From an uncultured Treponema sp. (GTDB lineage: Bacteria > Spirochaetota > Spirochaetia > Treponematales > Treponemataceae): DNA of 14,669 nt. Shown here piece by piece: positions 13,051 through 14,669 of the stretch (position 1 is its first letter; every line of letters starts with the position of its first letter). The stretch spans positions 1 to 14,669 of the forward strand of contig CALINC010000121.1 in the NCBI GenBank assembly GCA_938045195.1. The letters run 5' to 3'. The position numbers were made by a program, and so were the translations under genes. A model generated the notes under the pieces. It worked only from the letters and a program-made list of their open reading frames with translations. It was not told the DNA's origin and ran no database searches.

Positions 13051-13683
13051 ATGGCATTTGATTTCAAGAAAGAATATCGGGAATTTTATCTTCCCAAAAA
13101 TAAACCAGAAATTGTAACAGTTCCAAAAATGAATTATATTGCAGTTAGGGGAAAAGGAAATCCAAATGAAGCAGGCGGCGCTTATCAGCGGGCAGTTGGA
13201 GTATTATATGCGGTAGCGTATACTCTAAAAATGAGTTACAAGACTGATTATAAAATTAACGAATTTTTTGAATATGTTGTTCCTCCGTTGGAAGGTTTTT
13301 GGTGGCAGTCCGGGATTGACGGCGTAGACTATTCAGACAAATCAAGCTTCAATTGGATTTCGGTAATTCGTAATCCAGATTTTGTTACAAAAAAAGATTT
13401 TGATTGGGCTGTAAAGACTGCTGCTGAAAAGAAAAAAATCGATTGCTCCTCTGCGGAATTTCTATCGATTGAAGAAGTCCTGTGCGTTCAGATAATGCAT
13501 AACGGTTCTTATGACGATGAACCGACAAGCGTAAAAATTATGGATGATTTCATTCGATCAAATGGATATGAAAACGATATGACGGAAAAACGTTTGCACC
13601 ATGAAATTTATCTTTCAGACCCCAGAAAAAGTTCTCCTGAAAAATGGAAAACAGTCATCAGGCATCCGATAAAAAAAGCATAA
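13051..13683 (+). CDS. GyrI-like small-molecule-binding domain protein
   Basis: This 210-residue protein is of the stand-alone GyrI-like type. It begins AFDFKKEYREFYLPKNKP, with PKMNYIAVRGKGNPNEAGG and YQRAVGVLYAVAYTLKMS following, then YVVPPLEGFWW, and ends with a strand near KTVIRHPIKKA. These proteins have the ligand-binding fold of MerR-family multidrug regulators without the DNA-binding part; some bind or hydrolyse small molecules. The frame extends up to an ATG at 13012, but that codon lies inside the attC core and its extension would be read through the hairpin. GGAGAAAAG (13041-13049) lies just upstream of 13051, so this start is chosen. It is the first gene of cassette G, probably transcribed alone, since a promoter follows. 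The ligand is unknown. Confidence 0.8.
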   Translation: MAFDFKKEYREFYLPKNKPEIVTVPKMNYIAVRGKGNPNEAGGAYQRAVGVLYAVAYTLKMSYKTDYKINEFFEYVVPPLEGFWWQSGIDGVDYSDKSSFNWISVIRNPDFVTKKDFDWAVKTAAEKKKIDCSSAEFLSIEEVLCVQIMHNGSYDDEPTSVKIMDDFIRSNGYENDMTEKRLHHEIYLSDPRKSSPEKWKTVIRHPIKKA

Positions 13684-13685
13684 TT

Positions 13686-13716
13686 TTGTGAAAAATTGTT
13701 TGAAATATGGTATAAT
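13686..13716 (+). promoter_or_regulatory. Promoter of the MazEF-type pair
   Basis: TATAAT (13711-13716) is preceded directly by TGG, which makes an extended -10 element (TGnTATAAT). A -35-like TTGTGA lies at 13686-13691 with a 19-base spacer. Transcription should start near 13723, just ahead of the GGAGG at 13724-13728. Confidence 0.6.
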
Positions 13717-13734
13717 GAAAGTTGGAGGTGCAAT

Positions 13735-13932
13735 ATGTCAGATACCGCTTACGCAGATTTTACGGAACAAGTGCTTTCTCTTTCCTATGAACAGACAATT
13801 ATTTTAATGGAAAAAATGCTCGAGTCTTTGAAAAAAAAACGGAATGAAGAAAACTATGCCGAAATGGAAACTGATATTGCCCGAAGTTCAATGAACACTA
13901 TGTGGGAGGAATTAAAAAATGACACATGGTGA
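13735..13932 (+). CDS. MazE-like antitoxin (small acidic helical protein)
   Basis: This 65-residue protein begins MSDTAYADFTEQVLSLSYEQ and contains the helix TIILMEKMLESLKKKR, a pattern seen in short antitoxins paired with MazF- and RelE-type toxins. GGAGG (13724-13728) lies 6 bases before this ATG. The frame is open further upstream to 13696, but that would cross the promoter, so the shorter form is chosen. The stop overlaps the MazF-like start by 14 bases, giving strong coupling. No classic AbrB-type DNA-binding domain is seen, so repression of its promoter is not evident from the sequence. The role is inferred mainly from its position. Confidence 0.7.
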   Translation: MSDTAYADFTEQVLSLSYEQTIILMEKMLESLKKKRNEENYAEMETDIARSSMNTMWEELKNDTW

Positions 13933-14260
13933 GATATGGACAATTGATTTTGGGCAGCCGGTAGGCAGTTTGCCGTCAAAAATACGTCCTGCCGTCGTAA
14001 TGCAAAATGATTTGCTCGGAATAAAAGATCTGAATACAGTTGTGGTAATTCCTTTTACTTCGAATCTAGACCGAGCAGATTTTGAGCCTAATATTCTTAT
14101 TGAAAAAGAAGAAACTGGGCTTTCGAAAGATTCGGTCGCAGTAATTCATCTTATTGGTGCGGTAAATAAATTTTGCCTTGAACAGAAAGTGTCAAAACTT
14201 TCCGAAGAAAATTATCGCAGGCGTAAAAATGAAGGATTCTTGCCATATAGTTTGTGCTGA
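13919..14260 (+). CDS. MazF/PemK-type mRNA interferase, altered C-terminus
   Basis: This 113-residue protein has the MazF fold signature: HGEIWTIDFG, then KIRPAVVMQND (Arg23-Pro24), VVVIPFTSN (Thr47), and TGLSKDSVAVIHLIGAVNK. The conserved Arg and Thr expected at the RNA-cleaving site are present. The family body ends around KLSEENYRR. The last residues (KNEGFLPYSLC) are read out of frame from a foreign PIN-gene fragment that begins near 14229, so the native tail was lost at a fusion point near 14219-14231. The toxin may still fold, because the C-terminal helix is the only affected part. It overlaps the antitoxin gene by 14 bases. Confidence 0.8.
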   Translation: MTHGEIWTIDFGQPVGSLPSKIRPAVVMQNDLLGIKDLNTVVVIPFTSNLDRADFEPNILIEKEETGLSKDSVAVIHLIGAVNKFCLEQKVSKLSEENYRRRKNEGFLPYSLC

Positions 14261-14390
14261 AATGATGAAATGCGACTATCTTTTGAGTACTGATAAACGT
14301 ATGTTAAAATATAAAAGTGATACTGTAAGATTACTTAATCCGATAGAATTCATAGATTTGTTAAATGGAGGTAATGAAAGTGATGACTAA
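14229..14390 (+). pseudogene. 3' fragment of a PIN-domain toxin gene
   Basis: In a different frame from MazF, these bases read KDSCHIVCAEMMKCDYLLST, followed by DKRMLKY and LLNPIEFIDLL. This is the C-terminal half of a PIN toxin, with the DxxHiaCAe and TDKrmlky blocks that carry the last two metal-binding acids. The N-terminal half with the first catalytic Asp is missing, replaced by mazF sequence. A frame upstream to 14178 is open, but that part only shadows mazF. It should be inactive. Its usual small partner gene follows directly. Confidence 0.7.
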
Positions 14391-14604
14391 AATGATTGAA
14401 CCACCAGCGACAATAGAACTTCTTTCTCGTGGTATGGAATGTTTGGTGGAATCTTTGGGTATCGTTGATGCAGAATACTTTATTGCTGCTGTAAGAAGAG
14501 AACGTTTTGATTATACAAAATGGCAGCGAGATTATTTTGACAAGATAGATTTAAAAACTTTTGTTAATAATGCGAAAACCTATGCTCAAACTATGGGAAA
14601 GTAA
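14383..14604 (+). CDS. Small partner (putative antitoxin) of a PIN-toxin family
   Basis: This 73-residue protein contains TIELLSRGMECLVESLGIVD and AEYFIAAVRRERFDYTKWQR, a pattern I recall from small proteins encoded next to PIN-domain toxins in spirochaetes and other phyla. Three in-frame starts exist (14365, 14374, 14383). GGAGG (14367-14371) fits only the last, 11 bases on, and that start overlaps the end of the PIN fragment. Because the PIN toxin is truncated, this is an orphan partner kept after the toxin half was lost. It could still neutralise related toxins elsewhere, which is inference. Its stop lies 4 bases before the attC. Confidence 0.6.
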   Translation: MTKMIEPPATIELLSRGMECLVESLGIVDAEYFIAAVRRERFDYTKWQRDYFDKIDLKTFVNNAKTYAQTMGK

Positions 14605-14608
14605 AATC

Positions 14609-14669
14609 GTCTAACACCCGCTTCAACACTGACATTGCCTTTACGGCAATGCAGGTTAAGCGAATGTTA
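14609..14669 (+). other. attC site, short Treponema type, cut by window end
   Basis: The left core is GTCTAAC (14609-14615). The site runs to GAATGTTA at the window end, so the right core is incomplete. The left arm reads GCTTCAACACTG, one A more than the GCTTCAACCTG of all other sites, which adds a second bulge opposite CAGGTTAAGC. CATTGCC and GGCAATG close the loop. Confidence 0.88.

Larger units (their letters stand above)
13010..14666 (+). mobile_element. Integron cassette G (GyrI-like, MazEF-type, PIN remnant)
   Basis: The cassette runs from the exchange point in the attC at 12874-13015 to the partial attC at the window end. It carries a GyrI-like gene, a promoter, a MazEF-type pair, a PIN fragment and a small partner gene. 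The mixed content and the internal fusion point near 14222 show that it is a composite cassette. Confidence 0.75.

Noticed and set aside
12917..13117. 66-codon open frame across the long attC
   Set aside because: It lies mostly inside the attC and overlaps the GyrI-like gene in another frame.
1..14669. CRISPR array, tRNA, rRNA or integrase gene
   Set aside because: The only regular repeats are attC sites spaced by whole cassettes; no cloverleaf, rRNA segment or tyrosine recombinase signature was seen.

Overview
The window is a stretch of chromosomal integron cassette array, most likely from an oral-type Treponema (T. denticola or a close relative). The grounds are the repeated recombination sites built on CTAACACCCGCTTCAACCTG ... 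CAGGTTAAGC ... GTTA, which I recall as the attC type of the T. denticola integron; the AT-rich codon usage; and the gene content. That content is toxin-antitoxin pairs, restriction-modification, orphan enzymes, and every gene on the + strand in the direction of the attC sites. The integrase gene and attI are not in the window, so the species call is an inference.

Layout. Eight attC sites are seen, two of them cut by the window ends. They divide the window into seven cassettes. (A) 72-4355: four tightly coupled genes for a nucleotidyltransferase, a PLP-dependent decarboxylase, a histidine-phosphatase-family enzyme and a radical SAM protein. They look like an uncharacterised small-molecule or conjugate pathway. 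(B) 4356-4502: a mini-cassette without a gene, made of GC-rich palindromes plus its attC. (C) 4503-6660: a broken lipoprotein gene, a MITE-like palindromic element, a SAP-domain protein and a HigBA-type toxin-antitoxin pair with its own near-leaderless promoter. (D) 6661-10710: a 4-kb restriction-modification cassette with two DNA methyltransferases, an NlaIII/IceA-like HNH nuclease, a small protein resembling that nuclease's N-terminus, and a PD-(D/E)XK nuclease with a possible EVE-like front domain. (E) 10711-11789: one protein with a GIY-YIG-like signature whose frame runs into the attC. (F) 11790-13009: a VapBC-type pair behind a 370-base leader that holds a decayed cassette boundary. (G) 13010-14666: a GyrI-like protein, a MazEF-type pair, a PIN-toxin fragment joined to the mazF 3' end, and that PIN family's usual small partner.

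Two structural signals stand out. First, each complete cassette starts with the 7-base core, then GGA or TGA, then a short perfect hairpin, usually with a 3-base loop. The stem sequences differ between cassettes while the pairing is kept, which suggests a conserved structural element at cassette 5' ends. Second, the array mixes at least three attC sequence families, so cassettes probably come from several donor integrons. The toxin-antitoxin pairs in cassettes C, F and G and the restriction system in D would all penalise loss of their cassettes and may stabilise the array.
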